DNA of 64,000 nt from JALZAQ01 sp038253885 (GTDB lineage: Bacteria > Gemmatimonadota > Gemmatimonadetes > Gemmatimonadales > Gemmatimonadaceae), in the NCBI GenBank assembly GCA_038253885.1, contig JBBSGP010000014.1:10968-74967 (forward strand). The letters run 5' to 3'. Made by a program: the position numbers and the translations under genes. Below, piece by piece: positions 28,176 to 37,860 of this stretch. Numbering within the stretch: position 1 is the first letter of the stretch; each line of letters opens with the position of its first letter. Below the pieces are notes generated by a model. It saw only the letters and a list, made by a program, of their open reading frames with translations, ran no database searches and was not told where the DNA came from.

Positions 28176-29126
28176 ATGACCCAGCTCCCGCCGGCCGATC
28201 CCATCGCCGCCGTCAGGAGGTTCAACCGCTTCTACACCCAGTTGATCCGCGCTCTGGATGAAGGGCACCTGCATACGCCTTTCTCTCTCGCCGAAGCCCG
28301 GGTACTGTACGAGATCGCCCATCGCGATCCCCCCGCCCCGACTGCCGCCGAGATCGCGCAGGGCCTCGGTCTCGACGCAGGCTACCTCAGCCGGATCCTG
28401 CGCGGCTTCGAGAAGCAAGGACTGATCGAGCGCGCGACGTCCGCGACCGATGCGCGCCAGAGCCACGTGCGGCTCACCGCCGCGGGTGATGCCACGTTTG
28501 CGGAGCTGGACAACCTCGCTCGCGCGGACGTCGCCTCACTGCTCTCCATGGTCTCAGGCCGCGCAGCCGACCGCCTGCTCGATGCCATGCGGACGATCGA
28601 GAGGCTGCTCGGCGGCGAGCGCCGGCGGGAAGACGAACCGCCGCCGTATCTGCTGCGCCAGCACCGGCCGGGTGACATGGGCTGGGTCGTCAGCAGCCAC
28701 GGCCGTCTTTACGCGGACGAATACGGGTGGGACGAGCGCTTCGAGGCGCTGGTGGCGGAGATCGTGGCGGCATTTCTGCGCACCTTCGATCCAAAGCGCG
28801 AGCGGTGCTGGATCGCCGAGCGCGATGGGGAGAACGTCGGCTCCGTTTTCCTCGTGAGCCACCCGGAGCGGGAGCACGTCGCCAAGCTTCGCCTACTCCT
28901 CGTGGAGCCTGGCGCGCGGGGGCTCGGAATAGGGCGGCGGCTGGTGGATGAGTGCGTCCGCTTTGCTCGGCAAGCCCAGTATGACAGGATCACGCTGTGG
29001 ACGAACAGCGTGCTCTCGGCGGCGCGCCTGATCTATGAGCGCGCCGGTTTTGAGCTCACGAATGAGGAGGCGCACGAGAGCTTCGGTGCTCGATTGACGG
29101 GACAGACCTGGGAGCTATCTCTGTGA
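28176..29126 (+). CDS. MarR-GNAT fusion: regulator with N-acetyltransferase domain
   Basis: 316 residues. Residues 1-150 are a MarR-type winged helix (AEIAQGLGLDAGYLSRILRGFEKQGLIERATSATDARQS, including the beta-wing DxR). Residues 155-316 are a GNAT domain with the acetyl-CoA loop VEPGARGLGIGRRL and a C-terminal beta strand pattern. Such fusions are known and usually acetylate a small molecule while autoregulating. A tandem operator lies upstream. The ligand is not predictable. Confidence 0.9.
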   Translation: MTQLPPADPIAAVRRFNRFYTQLIRALDEGHLHTPFSLAEARVLYEIAHRDPPAPTAAEIAQGLGLDAGYLSRILRGFEKQGLIERATSATDARQSHVRLTAAGDATFAELDNLARADVASLLSMVSGRAADRLLDAMRTIERLLGGERRREDEPPPYLLRQHRPGDMGWVVSSHGRLYADEYGWDERFEALVAEIVAAFLRTFDPKRERCWIAERDGENVGSVFLVSHPEREHVAKLRLLLVEPGARGLGIGRRLVDECVRFARQAQYDRITLWTNSVLSAARLIYERAGFELTNEEAHESFGARLTGQTWELSL

Positions 29127-29266
29127 GCACGTCCCCCGCGACCCCCCCTGGGTAGCGTCCAGCCCCCAGACGCCTAGCGCGGTGCGGCCGGGTCGCCCCA
29201 GCGTGGCACGTCCCCTGCCTTATGATGGGTGCCGCCGAACGGTCGGCACCTCGACAGGAGAGGCCC

Positions 29267-29770
29267 ATGCGTAACCGAATGTTCGTGCTCCTTCTTCCCG
29301 CGGCGCTGCTGGCTGGCGCATGCAGGGGAGACAATCGCGCGGCAAAGACCGATCCCGCGCTGAACAACGATCTGCAGCTCGCGGGGCAGTCAGGCTACCG
29401 CCCGCTCGATACCGTGTCGGCGCTGGAACAGAGTCGCGCGTTGCAACAGCAGCAGCTCCGTGCCGGCGCGCAACCGGTTGGCACCGCACCCCGCGCTCAG
29501 CGTCCCGTCGTGCGCCGCTCGTCCTCGAGCGGCCAGGCGACATCCGGAAGCTCGGCCGGCCAGTCAACCGGTGGAGAGGTCTACACCGAGAAGCACACGC
29601 AGCGCGACGCCGCCATCGGCGCAGCCGCTGGCGCGGTGATCGGTGCGACAACCAGCAGCAACAAAGTGCAGGGCGGGTTGATCGGAGCCGCGGTGGGTGG
29701 CGTGCTGGGTGGTGTGGTGGGCAACAACGTGGACGTCAAGAAGAAGAGACGGCCCCCGCCGTCCGAGTGA
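29267..29770 (+). CDS. Glycine-zipper lipoprotein
   Basis: 167 residues from ATG 29267 (CAGGAGAGG upstream). The signal ends ALLAGACRG with a probable acylated Cys. A disordered Ser/Gln-rich middle follows. The C-terminus is a glycine zipper (AAIGAAAGAVIGATTSSN and GGLIGAAVGGVLGGVVGNN) that can insert into membranes as in the 2TM glycine-zipper family, then a basic tail VKKKRRPPP. Likely an envelope-stability or stress lipoprotein. Confidence 0.75.
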   Translation: MRNRMFVLLLPAALLAGACRGDNRAAKTDPALNNDLQLAGQSGYRPLDTVSALEQSRALQQQQLRAGAQPVGTAPRAQRPVVRRSSSSGQATSGSSAGQSTGGEVYTEKHTQRDAAIGAAAGAVIGATTSSNKVQGGLIGAAVGGVLGGVVGNNVDVKKKRRPPPSE

Positions 29771-29783
29771 ACGAGTGAAGGGA

Positions 29784-29809
29784 GCCGGGCCGCCTCTGGG
29801 CGGCCCGGC
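29784..29809 (+). terminator. GC-rich hairpin after the glycine-zipper gene
   Basis: GCCGGGCCGCC, loop TCTG, GGCGGCCCGGC: a perfect 11-bp stem 13 bp after the stop codon. There is no T-tract. The remaining 230 bp up to the M3 peptidase start show no further gene; another short hairpin (CCGCCA-TCC-TGGCGG) lies there. Confidence 0.6.
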
Positions 29810-30046
29810 GTGCACATGGGGGTCCCGCGGCTCGCCCTCCGCGTTGCCCCCTGCCCCAACGCCACAACGGACCCTTGCGTTGATGGTGGCGAGGCCGCAC
29901 CCTTCCGGGTCTCCTCCCGGGGATCGACTGTCGGGCCCTGTGACGCTGCGCTGACGCTCGCCGCCATCCTGGCGGTTCTGGGCAGGCGCTCTCGCCCACA
30001 TGCCTTCCTGCCTCTGCCTCCCGAACGCGCGAGGAGTACGACGACC

Positions 30047-31771
30047 GTGGCGTTGAGTGAACTTCCCACATCTCCCCAGGCGCTGGCCCGCGCGACGTGG
30101 GAGGACATCTCCGGCCACTACGAATCGCTGGCCACGTATCCACTCACGATGGCGAACGCGGCTGGATGGCTGTCCCACTGGTCCCGCTTCGAGGAGATCG
30201 TCGGCGAGGCGGCCACGCTCGCATCGATCGCGTACACCTGCGACACCACCGATCCGGCAAAAGAGGAAGCCCATCTCCGGTTCGCCTCGGAGATCGCGCC
30301 GCGCATGGAGGAGCAGCAGACGCGGCTCGCCCGCAGACTGCTGGAGGTCGGATACTCGCGTCCGGAGCTGGAGACCATGCTCCTCGAATTCCGCACCGAT
30401 GCGGAGATCTTCCGCGAGGCCAATGTTCCCCTGGTCGCCGAGCTGGAGGAGTTGGATGCCAGCTATGAGAAGACGCTGGGTGCAATGACGGTGGAATGGG
30501 ACGGGGAGCGCAAGACGGTCCAGCAACTTCAGCCCTTTCTCAAGAGTCCCGACCGGTCGGTGCGTGAACGGGCCTTCCACGCCAGCGCGGAACCCTTCCT
30601 CGCCCAGCGCGATACGCTCTCGGAGCTCTTCGACCGGATGTATACGCTGCGGCAGTGCATCGCTCGGAACGCCGGCTTCCGGAATTTCCAGGAATTCATC
30701 TTCCGCGCGAAGCATCGCTTCTGGTACACCCCGGACGACTGTGCCTCCTTCCATCGTGCGGTGGAGGAGACCGTGATGCCGGCGATCGCTCGGCTACACG
30801 AATACCGGCGCGAACGGTTGGGGGTGAGCGTGCTGCGTCCCTGGGATGTCACGGTCGAGCTCGACCGTGCTGTACCGCTCGCCCCCTTCGAGACGGTGCC
30901 CGAGTTCGTGGAGCGCGCCCAGCACATATTCGATCGCGTGGACCCGGAGCTGGGGCGCGATTTCCGGACGATGTCGAAGGAGCAGCTACTCGACCTCGAC
31001 AACCGCCAGGGAAAGGCCCCAGGCGGCTACTGCACCACCCTCCAACACCGTGGCCGACCCTTCATCTTCATGAATGCGGTTGGCGTGCCCGACGACGTCA
31101 ACACACTCATCCACGAGGCGGGACACTGCTTCCACGCCTTCGCCGCGAGTCCACAACCGCTCATCTGGCAGCGGGGAACAGGGATGGAAGCGGCCGAGCT
31201 GGCCTCGATGAGCATGGAGCTGCTCGCCGCGCCCTACCTCGCGCGTCCGGATGGTTACTACTCCGAGAGCGACGTGCGCCACGCCTGGCTCGAGCATCTG
31301 GAGGACATCCTGCTCACCCTCGCGCACGTCGCCAGCGTCGATGCCTTTCAGAGTTGGATCTACACCAGCGGGCAGGGGGACGACGGAGCCGCGCGCGACC
31401 GGGCGTGGGTCGAGATCCGCCAGCGCTTCGAGCGAGTCGTGGACTGGAGCGGTCTCGAGCCGGAGCGGATGGCGCGCTGGTATCGCCAGCCGCACATCTT
31501 CGTCAGCCCGTTCTACTACATCGAGTACGGCATCGCGCAGCTCGGGGCGTTGCAGATCTGGCGCGACAGTCTCGCCGATCAGCCCGCGGCCGTGGCGCGG
31601 TATCGGCGCGCCCTCGCCCTCGGCGGTACGCGTTCTCTTCCGGAGATCTATGCCACGGCGGGGGCGAAGCTCGTTTTCGATTCGGAGACGATGGGAGAGC
31701 TGGTCGCGCTCGTCGAGTCGCGCATCGACGCCCTCCGAGATGATCCCGGACCGGCAGAGCGCGCGGCCTGA
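30047..31771 (+). CDS. M3-family oligoendopeptidase
   Basis: 574 residues from GTG 30047 (AGGAG 10 nt upstream), matching the usual oligoendopeptidase F length; the frame is open from 29810, but the extra part is not protein-like. The zinc motif HEAGH lies in TLIHEAGHCFHAFAAS, with the second ligand Glu about 28 residues on (ASMSMELLA). The C-terminal helical region includes the M3 substrate-side motif FYYIEYGIAQLGALQIW. A cytosolic peptidase on oligopeptides. Confidence 0.9.
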   Translation: MALSELPTSPQALARATWEDISGHYESLATYPLTMANAAGWLSHWSRFEEIVGEAATLASIAYTCDTTDPAKEEAHLRFASEIAPRMEEQQTRLARRLLEVGYSRPELETMLLEFRTDAEIFREANVPLVAELEELDASYEKTLGAMTVEWDGERKTVQQLQPFLKSPDRSVRERAFHASAEPFLAQRDTLSELFDRMYTLRQCIARNAGFRNFQEFIFRAKHRFWYTPDDCASFHRAVEETVMPAIARLHEYRRERLGVSVLRPWDVTVELDRAVPLAPFETVPEFVERAQHIFDRVDPELGRDFRTMSKEQLLDLDNRQGKAPGGYCTTLQHRGRPFIFMNAVGVPDDVNTLIHEAGHCFHAFAASPQPLIWQRGTGMEAAELASMSMELLAAPYLARPDGYYSESDVRHAWLEHLEDILLTLAHVASVDAFQSWIYTSGQGDDGAARDRAWVEIRQRFERVVDWSGLEPERMARWYRQPHIFVSPFYYIEYGIAQLGALQIWRDSLADQPAAVARYRRALALGGTRSLPEIYATAGAKLVFDSETMGELVALVESRIDALRDDPGPAERAA

Positions 31772-31796
31772 CGGCAACGGGAGACGCCAGGCGGTC

Positions 31797-32621
31797 CTAC
31801 CTTCGCCTCACAACCACTCCGCCATTGTGCGTGATCGCGCGCACCATGGCTCCCCCCGATCCCAGCTGCGTCGACAGACGACGGTTGAGCCGGCCCTGTA
31901 CGGTGACCGGGAAATCGAAGTCCAGACTGCCGTTGGTCGTTCCGGTCTCCAGCATCGCCGAGTAGCTCTCGGGGACCCGCAGCCGGATGCCGCCGTTCGT
32001 CGTCTCCGCATCGAGCCCCTTTCCCTCCCACCGATTCCCGGTGAGAGTGACGTCGAGACCTCCGTTGCGAGTCTCCGCATGAACGTCGCCGCCGAGCGCC
32101 TGGAGATGCAGGCCCCCATTCTGTGCCGACAGATCCATGGTGCCCTGAACCTCGCTCACCGAGATGCCGCCGTTCTGGGTGTGGATGGCGAGGTCGGCTT
32201 TCTTCGGCACCACGAGGTCGAAGCTGACGGACCAGCCGCCATCATCTCCGGAGGATGTAGGTCCTTCCGCCCGGATGGAGCGCGCGTCGGTGACGATCCG
32301 AATCGTGGCGGCCAGCGCCTTGGCGTCGGCACCGGATCGCGCCCACGTCTGGATGCGAGCGACGATGGCCACGCTGTCGCGGTCCCACGCGCCAACGGCC
32401 ACGCCGCCATTTCTTCCGCCATCAGCGGTGATCTTGGCACCCCTGCCGCCGCGCATCCCGCTCTCACGGATCTCGCAGTACTGATATCTGTCGTTCCACC
32501 CGCGATCGTTCTCGCGGCACTGATCGAGCCAGCGGACATTGTCCCGCTGAGCGACGGCGGTGCGTGCGCACAGCGTGAGCGCGACGGGGACGGCGATGCG
32601 GAGCCAGCGCGTGAATGTCAT
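31797..32621 (-). CDS. Secreted DUF4097-type beta-helix protein
   Basis: 274 residues with a signal peptide ending ARTAVAQ. The body is a ladder of short beta repeats each containing NGG (HTQNGGISV, SAQNGGLHL, TRNGGLDV, TTNGGIRL, THNGGVVV), as in DUF4097 adhesin-like proteins. A Cys pair near the N-terminus (LDQCRENDRGWNDRYQYCE) may form a disulfide. Exported, function unknown; family members often sit near anti-sigma systems, but none is adjacent here. Divergent from the VPS10-like gene across 180 bp. Confidence 0.8.
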   Translation of the reverse strand: MTFTRWLRIAVPVALTLCARTAVAQRDNVRWLDQCRENDRGWNDRYQYCEIRESGMRGGRGAKITADGGRNGGVAVGAWDRDSVAIVARIQTWARSGADAKALAATIRIVTDARSIRAEGPTSSGDDGGWSVSFDLVVPKKADLAIHTQNGGISVSEVQGTMDLSAQNGGLHLQALGGDVHAETRNGGLDVTLTGNRWEGKGLDAETTNGGIRLRVPESYSAMLETGTTNGSLDFDFPVTVQGRLNRRLSTQLGSGGAMVRAITHNGGVVVRRR

Positions 32622-32800
32622 GCGATCCTCTCGAGACCGGGCGGATGGGAGCTGCTATCGGTAGTTGGACAGCGCAAACGGCCAGATGGTTGGGCCGGGC
32701 AAGACTGGCCAACGCCGCGCGGTGAGCGCTAAGATCCGGTTCCTCCGGTCCTCTCCGCCTCGCTCGCTCGGCAGCCCTCGCCCAACCCCTTGAACACCCG

Positions 32801-35380
32801 ATGACCCGTCTTCCTTCCGCCCTCCTGCTCGGTGTCCTCTTCGGAACCGCTCCCTCGCTCATCGGCCAGCAGTCCGGGCGCCGTCCGGAGGGAGACTCCC
32901 TGCGCGCCCAGCGACGCGATACCACGAAGACCGATACCACGAAAGGGCCCAAGGTTCCCCCGGCCGACCCGCTGACGCGTTTTCTCGGTGCGTTCACCGC
33001 ACGCGGATTGGGTCCGGCGGCCTATTCCGGGCGGGTCACCGCCATCGCCGTCCCGAAGCCCTACCACAAGATCATCTATGCCGGCTCCGCCGGCGGAGGT
33101 GTCTGGAAGACGGTCAACGCGGGCATCACCTGGCAACCAATCTCCGACAGCCTGGGCGCACAATCCATCGGCGACGTCGCCGTCGCCGCCTCGGACACGA
33201 ACGTCATCTGGGTAGGCACGGGCGAGAAGAACAGCCTGCGATCGGCCTCGTGGGGGAATGGCGTCCACAAGTCCACCGACGGCGGCAAGACGTGGAAGCA
33301 TATGGGGCTCGCGGACACGCGCTCCATCGGTCGGGTGGTGATCCATCCGACCGATCCCAACATCGTCTACGTGGCGGCCCTGGGACATCTCTGGGGTCCC
33401 AATCCCGAGCGGGGGGTCTACAAGACAGCCGATGGCGGGAAAACATGGACGCGGAGTCTGTTCGTTGACGATTCGACGGGGTTCGTGGACCTCGAGATGG
33501 ATCCGTCGAATCCGGAGCTCCTCTATGCCGCCTCCTGGCATCGTGTCCGCTGGGGCGGCCCGCACATGGAAGGCGTGGGCAAGGGAAGCGCGCTCTACCG
33601 GACCACCGACGGGGGGCGGAGCTGGAAGAAGCTCACGGACCCCTCCCTCCGGAACGGCCTGCCGAGCGCGGGGATCGGCCGCACCGGGCTCGACATCTCC
33701 GCGAGCAACCCGAGAACGGTGTACGCGATGGTGCAGGTGGATCGGGGGATGACGGAGCCATCGCGCACGCCATTCGGCGGTGTCTTCCGCTCCGATGATG
33801 CCGGAGAGACCTGGAAGCAGCTCAACGACCTTCAGCCGATCCCATCCTACTACTACAACGACATCTGGATCGATCCGACAAACAGCGAGCACGCGTACAT
33901 CACCTCGTCACCACTGCTCGAGAGCAAGGACGGCGGCAAGACATGGGTGCAGGACACGCTCCAGCTCGTGCACGTCGACAACCACGCGCTGTTCATCGAT
34001 CCCGCGGACCCGAAGCACATGATCCTGGGAAACGATGGGGGTGTCTACATCACCTGGGACGGGGGAAAGGCGTGGGAGCACGAGGCGATTCCGATCGGCC
34101 AGTTCTATACGGTCACCGTGGACAGCGCCCAGACTCCGTACACGATCTGCGGCGGTCTTCAGGACAACGGCGTGTGGTGCGGCCCGAGCGCATCGCGCGA
34201 TTCGCTCGGCATCACGGATTCCGACTGGTATTCGGTCAATGGCGGCGATGGGATGCACGTCCAGCTCCCACCGAACGATCCCTATACAATCTACTCCGAG
34301 TACCACCTCATTCGCATGCGCAACGGGGGCAAGGACTGGGAGATCGTCGGGCCGGACATGACGCGCGGGAATCGCCGCGCACCCGAGCCCGATGCGGGCT
34401 ACACCTCCTACCAAGCGCTGTACTCGATCGCCGAGAGTCCCCGGAGCGCCGCCATTCTCTGGACCGGCTCCGACGACGGGCTGGTGTGGGTGACGCGTGA
34501 TGGAGGCAAGACGTGGGCGAACGTGACCGGAACCTTTCCGAAGGCCGCGCCGACACGCTGCTTCGTCTCGCACATCGCGGCTTCGCGCTTTGCCGAGGCG
34601 ACAGCGTACGTCGTGTACGACTGCCACCACCGCGATGAGGTCCGACCGCATGTCTGGCGCACGACCGACTTCGGCGTGACGTGGACGGAGATCGGGGCCG
34701 GCCTGCCCAAGGATGGCGGCAGCCTCACGATCTTCGAGGATGTGCGCAATCCGCGACTCCTCTTCGTCGGCACCGAGTTCGGAGCGTTCGCGACCGTGGA
34801 CGGAGGGAAGCGGTGGTGGCGCTTCCCCAAGGGTCTTCCCCCTGTGGGGGTGCAGATGTTCTCGGCATCGTACGAGGCGCGGGACCTGGTGATCAGTACC
34901 CATGGCCGCGGGATCTGGACGGTGAACATCGGCGCGCTCGAGGAGCAGTCGGACTCGTTGCTCGAGAGGAAGGCCCATCTGTTCTCGGTGCCTCCGGCAC
35001 TCCAGTACCGGTACTCGGACAGCTACCCGAACTTCGGCGCTCGTCCTTTCATCGCCCAGAATCCCGGACGGGGCGCGGTGATCAGCTACTGGCTCCGGGA
35101 TGCGCTCGACCGCGGCGTCCAGTTCATCATCACGGATGCCCGAGGGGACACGGTCAAGAAGCTCAACGCGCCCGCCTACGCCGGTTTGCAGCGTGTCACG
35201 TGGACGCTCGACCGCGATGCGCCGCGCCCGCGCGAGCTCGGCGGACCGACCTCCGTGCAGGAGCTCCGCCGCGTGGAGCCTGGCGAGTACACGCTCAGCC
35301 TGAAGGCGGCAAGAGTGACGATGACACAGAAGGTTCTGGTGAAGGAATGGCCGAAGGACAGACTGGGCCGGGTCAGATGA
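32801..35380 (+). CDS. Secreted sortilin/VPS10-like beta-propeller protein (paralogue)
   Basis: 859 residues, signal peptide ending APSLIGQQS. Asp-box motifs recur along the chain (STDGGKTWKHMG, TADGGKTW, TTDGGRSW, SDDAGETW, SKDGGKTW, TWDGGKAW, TRDGGKTW), giving beta-propellers. The stretch LADTRSIGRVVIHPTDPNIV parallels the 18537-21845 protein, showing common ancestry, but it lacks that protein's long helical C-terminus. Its stop is inside the pgi start (ATGA), an unusual coupling of an exported protein with a glycolytic enzyme. Confidence 0.85.
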   Translation: MTRLPSALLLGVLFGTAPSLIGQQSGRRPEGDSLRAQRRDTTKTDTTKGPKVPPADPLTRFLGAFTARGLGPAAYSGRVTAIAVPKPYHKIIYAGSAGGGVWKTVNAGITWQPISDSLGAQSIGDVAVAASDTNVIWVGTGEKNSLRSASWGNGVHKSTDGGKTWKHMGLADTRSIGRVVIHPTDPNIVYVAALGHLWGPNPERGVYKTADGGKTWTRSLFVDDSTGFVDLEMDPSNPELLYAASWHRVRWGGPHMEGVGKGSALYRTTDGGRSWKKLTDPSLRNGLPSAGIGRTGLDISASNPRTVYAMVQVDRGMTEPSRTPFGGVFRSDDAGETWKQLNDLQPIPSYYYNDIWIDPTNSEHAYITSSPLLESKDGGKTWVQDTLQLVHVDNHALFIDPADPKHMILGNDGGVYITWDGGKAWEHEAIPIGQFYTVTVDSAQTPYTICGGLQDNGVWCGPSASRDSLGITDSDWYSVNGGDGMHVQLPPNDPYTIYSEYHLIRMRNGGKDWEIVGPDMTRGNRRAPEPDAGYTSYQALYSIAESPRSAAILWTGSDDGLVWVTRDGGKTWANVTGTFPKAAPTRCFVSHIAASRFAEATAYVVYDCHHRDEVRPHVWRTTDFGVTWTEIGAGLPKDGGSLTIFEDVRNPRLLFVGTEFGAFATVDGGKRWWRFPKGLPPVGVQMFSASYEARDLVISTHGRGIWTVNIGALEEQSDSLLERKAHLFSVPPALQYRYSDSYPNFGARPFIAQNPGRGAVISYWLRDALDRGVQFIITDARGDTVKKLNAPAYAGLQRVTWTLDRDAPRPRELGGPTSVQELRRVEPGEYTLSLKAARVTMTQKVLVKEWPKDRLGRVR

Positions 35381-37041
35381 GCGGACCGCCGGTACGGCTC
35401 ACCGATCTGCCCGCGTGGAAGGCGCTCGCGGCTCACCACGCTGAAGTGCGCGACACCCACCTCCGTGATCTGTTCAGCCGCGATCCGGGCCGCGGCGAGC
35501 GGATGAGCGCTCACGGAGCGGGACTGTTCCTCGACTATTCGAAGCACCGGGCGACGGCTGAGACGATGACACTGCTCCTGGCGCTGGCCGAGGCGCGGGG
35601 GCTGCCGTCGCGCATCGACGGCATGTTCCGCGGCGACAAGATCAACGTCACCGAGTCGCGGCCCGTGCTTCACGTCGCTCTGCGCGCGCCGCGTGACGCA
35701 ACGATCGAGGTCGATGGCCAGAACGTCGTGCCCGCCGTGCACGCCGTGCTGGATCGGATGGCCCACTTCGCGGAGCGCGTCCGCACCGGGGCCTGGGTCG
35801 GGCACACCGGCAAGCGCATCCGGCACGTCATCAACATCGGCATCGGCGGCTCCGACCTGGGGCCCGTGATGGCCTACGAGGCACTGCGGTACTACAGCCA
35901 GCGCGATCTCTCCTTCGCCTTCGTGTCCAACGTCGACGGTACCGACCTGGTCGAAGCGACAATCGGTCTCGACCCGGCCGCGACGCTCTTCATCATCTCG
36001 TCCAAGACATTCACCACCCTCGAGACGATGACCAACGCGCAATCGGCGCGCGACTGGGCGCTCCGGGCGTTGAGGGACGAATCGGCGGTGGCCCGACACT
36101 TCGTCGCCGTATCGACCAACGCGCGGGAGGTAGCGGCATTCGGCATCGATGTCGACAACATGTTCGGCTTCTGGGACTGGGTGGGCGGGCGCTACTCGAT
36201 GGACTCGGCAATCGGCCTCTCGACGATGCTCGCGGTGGGGCCTCAGCATTTCCGGGACATGCTGGCCGGTTTTCATGCCATGGACGAGCACTTCCGCACC
36301 GCACCATTCGAGGGGAATCTGCCCGTCATCATGGCGACGTTGGGCGTCTGGTACGCCGACTTCTTCGATGCACAGACCGTGGCCGTGCTCCCGTACGAGC
36401 AATACCTCAAGCGCTTCCCCGCCTACCTGCAGCAGTTGACGATGGAGAGCAACGGGAAGCACGTGACCCTGGACGGGAAGCGGGTGACCTATCAGACCGG
36501 TGCGGTCTACTGGGGCGAGCCGGGCACGAACGGACAGCACTCGTTCTACCAGCTCATCCACCAGGGAACGAGGCTCGTCCCGGCCGATTTCATCGGCTTC
36601 CTGGAGCCGCTCAATCCACTCGGACAGCACCACGACATCCTGATCGCGAACCTGTTCGCACAGACGGAGGCACTGGCCTTTGGTCGGACAGCAGACGAGG
36701 TGAGGGCCGACGGCACGGCGGACTGGCTCGCACCCCACCGGGAGTTCGAGGGAAACCGTCCGACCAGCACCATCCTCTCCGACCGGCTCACTCCGGCATC
36801 CCTTGGTGCTCTGGTCGCGCTGTACGAGCATGCCGTGTTCGTGCAGGGTGTGATCTGGGACATCGACTCGTTCGACCAGTGGGGCGTCGAGCTGGGCAAG
36901 GTGCTGGCGAAGCGGATCATTCCCGAGCTCGCCGCCGGCTCGCGAGAGCCGCTCTCCCACGACGCCTCGACCAACAGTCTCATCGAGCGCTATCGCGCGC
37001 GCGGGCCGAGGACGGCCGACTCCGAAGCGAGCGGCGTGTGA
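35377..37041 (+). CDS. pgi: Glucose-6-phosphate isomerase
   Basis: 554 residues, the usual length for bacterial Pgi. It interconverts glucose-6-phosphate and fructose-6-phosphate in the cytosol. Signatures seen: INIGIGGSDLGPVMA, FIISSKTFTTLET, VGGRYSMDSAIG, MESNGKHV, YWGEPGTNGQHSFYQLIHQG (catalytic Glu and His) and the C-terminal Lys-containing FDQWGVELGK. ATG 35377 overlaps the stop of the preceding gene. The next gene, rpiA, begins at its end. Confidence 0.96.
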   Translation: MSGPPVRLTDLPAWKALAAHHAEVRDTHLRDLFSRDPGRGERMSAHGAGLFLDYSKHRATAETMTLLLALAEARGLPSRIDGMFRGDKINVTESRPVLHVALRAPRDATIEVDGQNVVPAVHAVLDRMAHFAERVRTGAWVGHTGKRIRHVINIGIGGSDLGPVMAYEALRYYSQRDLSFAFVSNVDGTDLVEATIGLDPAATLFIISSKTFTTLETMTNAQSARDWALRALRDESAVARHFVAVSTNAREVAAFGIDVDNMFGFWDWVGGRYSMDSAIGLSTMLAVGPQHFRDMLAGFHAMDEHFRTAPFEGNLPVIMATLGVWYADFFDAQTVAVLPYEQYLKRFPAYLQQLTMESNGKHVTLDGKRVTYQTGAVYWGEPGTNGQHSFYQLIHQGTRLVPADFIGFLEPLNPLGQHHDILIANLFAQTEALAFGRTADEVRADGTADWLAPHREFEGNRPTSTILSDRLTPASLGALVALYEHAVFVQGVIWDIDSFDQWGVELGKVLAKRIIPELAAGSREPLSHDASTNSLIERYRARGPRTADSEASGV

Positions 37042-37061
37042 GGAGATCGGACCCGGATGTG

Positions 37062-37739
37062 ATGGCGCGGCTCAAGCGCGATGCGGCCGAGCGTGCCGTG
37101 TCGCTGGTGGAGTCGGGGATGATCGTGGGGCTGGGCACGGGCTCGACGGCGATCTTCGCGACGCGGCGGATTTCGGAGCTGCTCGAGAGCGGCGCCCTGC
37201 GCGACATCGTGGGGGTGCCCACCTCTGCCGCGAGCGAGAACGCGGCCCGCCGGCTCGGCGTTCCGCTGCTCGATCGGGAGTGGTCGGGGACGATCGACAT
37301 CACGATCGATGGCGCCGATGAGGTGGATCCGGCGCTCAATCTCATCAAGGGTGGCGGAGGCGCGCTGCTCTGGGAGAAGATCGTCGCCCAGTCCAGCCGG
37401 CGTGAGGTGATCGTCGTGGATGAATCGAAGCTCTCAACGCGCCTCGGAACGCGTTGGCCCGTGCCCATCGAGGTTGTCGCATTCGGGTGGCGCTCCCAGT
37501 CGGACTTCATCGAATCGCTCGGAGGCGCGGCCTCGTTGCGCGCGGAAGAGGGCCGGCCGTTCGAGACCGACGAGGGGAATTACGTACTCGACTGCGCATT
37601 CGGGCCGATCGCCGACGTGTCTGCCCTGGGGGATCGCCTCGCCGGTCGTGCCGGGATCGTGGAGCATGGGCTTTTCGTCGGCCTGGCGACGGATCTCATC
37701 GTCGCGGGCGAGGGCGGCATCGAGCACCGGGTCCGGTAG
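37062..37739 (+). CDS. rpiA: Ribose-5-phosphate isomerase A
   Basis: 225 residues from ATG 37062; GTG 37038 (overlapping the pgi stop) and GTG 37059 are alternative starts, but the alignment with known RpiA N-termini favours 37062. It converts ribulose-5-phosphate to ribose-5-phosphate. Motifs: VGLGTGSTA (phosphate site), DGADEVDPALNLIKGGGGALLWEKIVA and DESKL with the catalytic residues. Operon with pgi, linking glycolysis and the pentose phosphate pathway. Confidence 0.95.
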   Translation: MARLKRDAAERAVSLVESGMIVGLGTGSTAIFATRRISELLESGALRDIVGVPTSAASENAARRLGVPLLDREWSGTIDITIDGADEVDPALNLIKGGGGALLWEKIVAQSSRREVIVVDESKLSTRLGTRWPVPIEVVAFGWRSQSDFIESLGGAASLRAEEGRPFETDEGNYVLDCAFGPIADVSALGDRLAGRAGIVEHGLFVGLATDLIVAGEGGIEHRVR

Positions 37740-37860
37740 GTGCGAGCGCGAGCCGGATACCTCCGCACACCGGAAATCCCAGCCACTCGCAGCTGCCGCG
37801 AGGCGATGCCGCATGTGGATTATCTCACCCAGACCGCGCTGAGACAGGCGGATCTCCTTG

